DNA of 64,000 nucleotides from Planctomycetota bacterium (lineage in GTDB: Bacteria; Planctomycetota; MHYJ01; JACQXL01; JACQZI01): NCBI GenBank assembly GCA_016207825.1, contig JACQZI010000007.1, positions 248,001-312,000 of the forward strand, in the 5' to 3' direction. Positions within the stretch are counted from its first letter, which is position 1, and each line of letters begins with the position of its first letter. Below are positions 63,839 to 64,000 of the stretch, one piece after another. A program made the translations under genes and the position numbers. The notes beneath the pieces were generated by a model. The model was not told where the DNA came from and searched no databases. It saw nothing but the letters and a program-made list of their open reading frames with translations.

Positions 63839-64000
63839 AATAATTGGCTGGCGGCAGTAGTTTATTAAGTGAACTAAAAATACTTAATCCTATCCACGCC
63901 GCCAGAAACGCCGTGTAAAGCCACATGCATAATATCGGGAACTGGTACCCGTAATCGACGTAAAACGTGACCTTGCTTTCCATAGGGACTTCTCCCCGCA
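63837..64000 (-). CDS. Truncated membrane protein gene, cut by the IS end (partial)
   Basis: Open from the window edge to TAG at 63837-63839. From an internal ATG at 63983 it reads MESKVTFYVDYGYQFPIL and one membrane segment (about 20-38), ending LPPANY. The stop codon is formed by the terminal A and G of the insertion sequence, so the original gene probably went on. No family recognised; the 5' part may lie outside the window. Confidence 0.45.
   Translation of the reverse strand, partial: RGEVPMESKVTFYVDYGYQFPILCMWLYTAFLAAWIGLSIFSSLNKLLPPANY

Overview
The window (about 64 kb, mixed AT/GC, mostly minus-strand genes) looks like chromosome of a Gram-negative, diderm, probably anaerobic bacterium. 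LPS genes (kdsA, lptF, lptG), an outer-membrane-type barrel protein, lipoproteins, a four-subunit 2-oxoacid:ferredoxin oxidoreductase, EtfAB, a split glycine decarboxylase (gcvPB) and a CooC-type maturation ATPase support this. The C-terminal HEAT-type repeat of the gene at 26686 (LGDDxxxVRDxATExLxxIG style) resembles repeats I associate with Planctomycetota, so an uncultured planctomycete-like lineage is my best guess (moderate confidence, inference only).

Layout. 1-980: end of an AT-rich accessory gene (DUF7689-like), C-rich DNA and a tandem array of ten exact 22-bp units. 982-14772: one long minus-strand block for osmotic adaptation: a fused glucosyl/mannosyl-3-phosphoglycerate synthase-like + HAD phosphatase protein, a trehalose/maltose-type ABC importer, OtsA, a DUF5752 protein, TreT, OtsB, MscS, ClC and a cation/proton antiporter. 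14990-25854: NhaD-type antiporter, tRNA-Gln, larB, PiT/DUF47 phosphate uptake, tsaD, purN, isoaspartyl peptidase, rhomboid protease, a phosphatase-family lipoprotein and glyS. 26050-29093 (+): DUF3568 lipoprotein, then a HEAT membrane protein coupled to a radical SAM/SPASM enzyme. 29104-37303: CooC, ABC-2 exporter, cupin, the korDABC-fumarase operon, nnrE and an MBL hydrolase. 37326-43278: dnaE, rpe, pyrG. 43560-45999: AT-rich accessory genes (DUF6979), a second 22-bp array of 13 units, orphan genes. 46138-49890 (+): kdsA, membrane protein, deoC, membrane-anchored phosphohexomutase. 49948-50421: tRNA-Val with a GIY-YIG ORF and duplicated tRNA fragments. 50504-57146: BY-kinase, DegT aminotransferase, lptFG, DUF3187. 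57154-62841: fabF-acpP, etfBA, a four-helix-bundle cassette, gcvPB. 63001-64000: a decayed IS5-type element that cuts off a membrane protein gene.

The most unusual signals are non-coding. (1) Two separate tandem arrays share an exact 22-bp period without indels, each following a C-rich leader and an AT-rich accessory gene. (2) Many intergenic spacers carry short phased repeats (7, 8 or 9 bp units), often as two inverted arms and often starting exactly at a stop codon; one pair of arms brackets the four-helix-bundle gene. (3) Several genes have a -10 box exactly 8 bp before the ATG, predicting leaderless mRNAs. (4) A GIY-YIG ORF uses bases of tRNA-Val as its stop codon and is flanked by copies of the tRNA 5' half.
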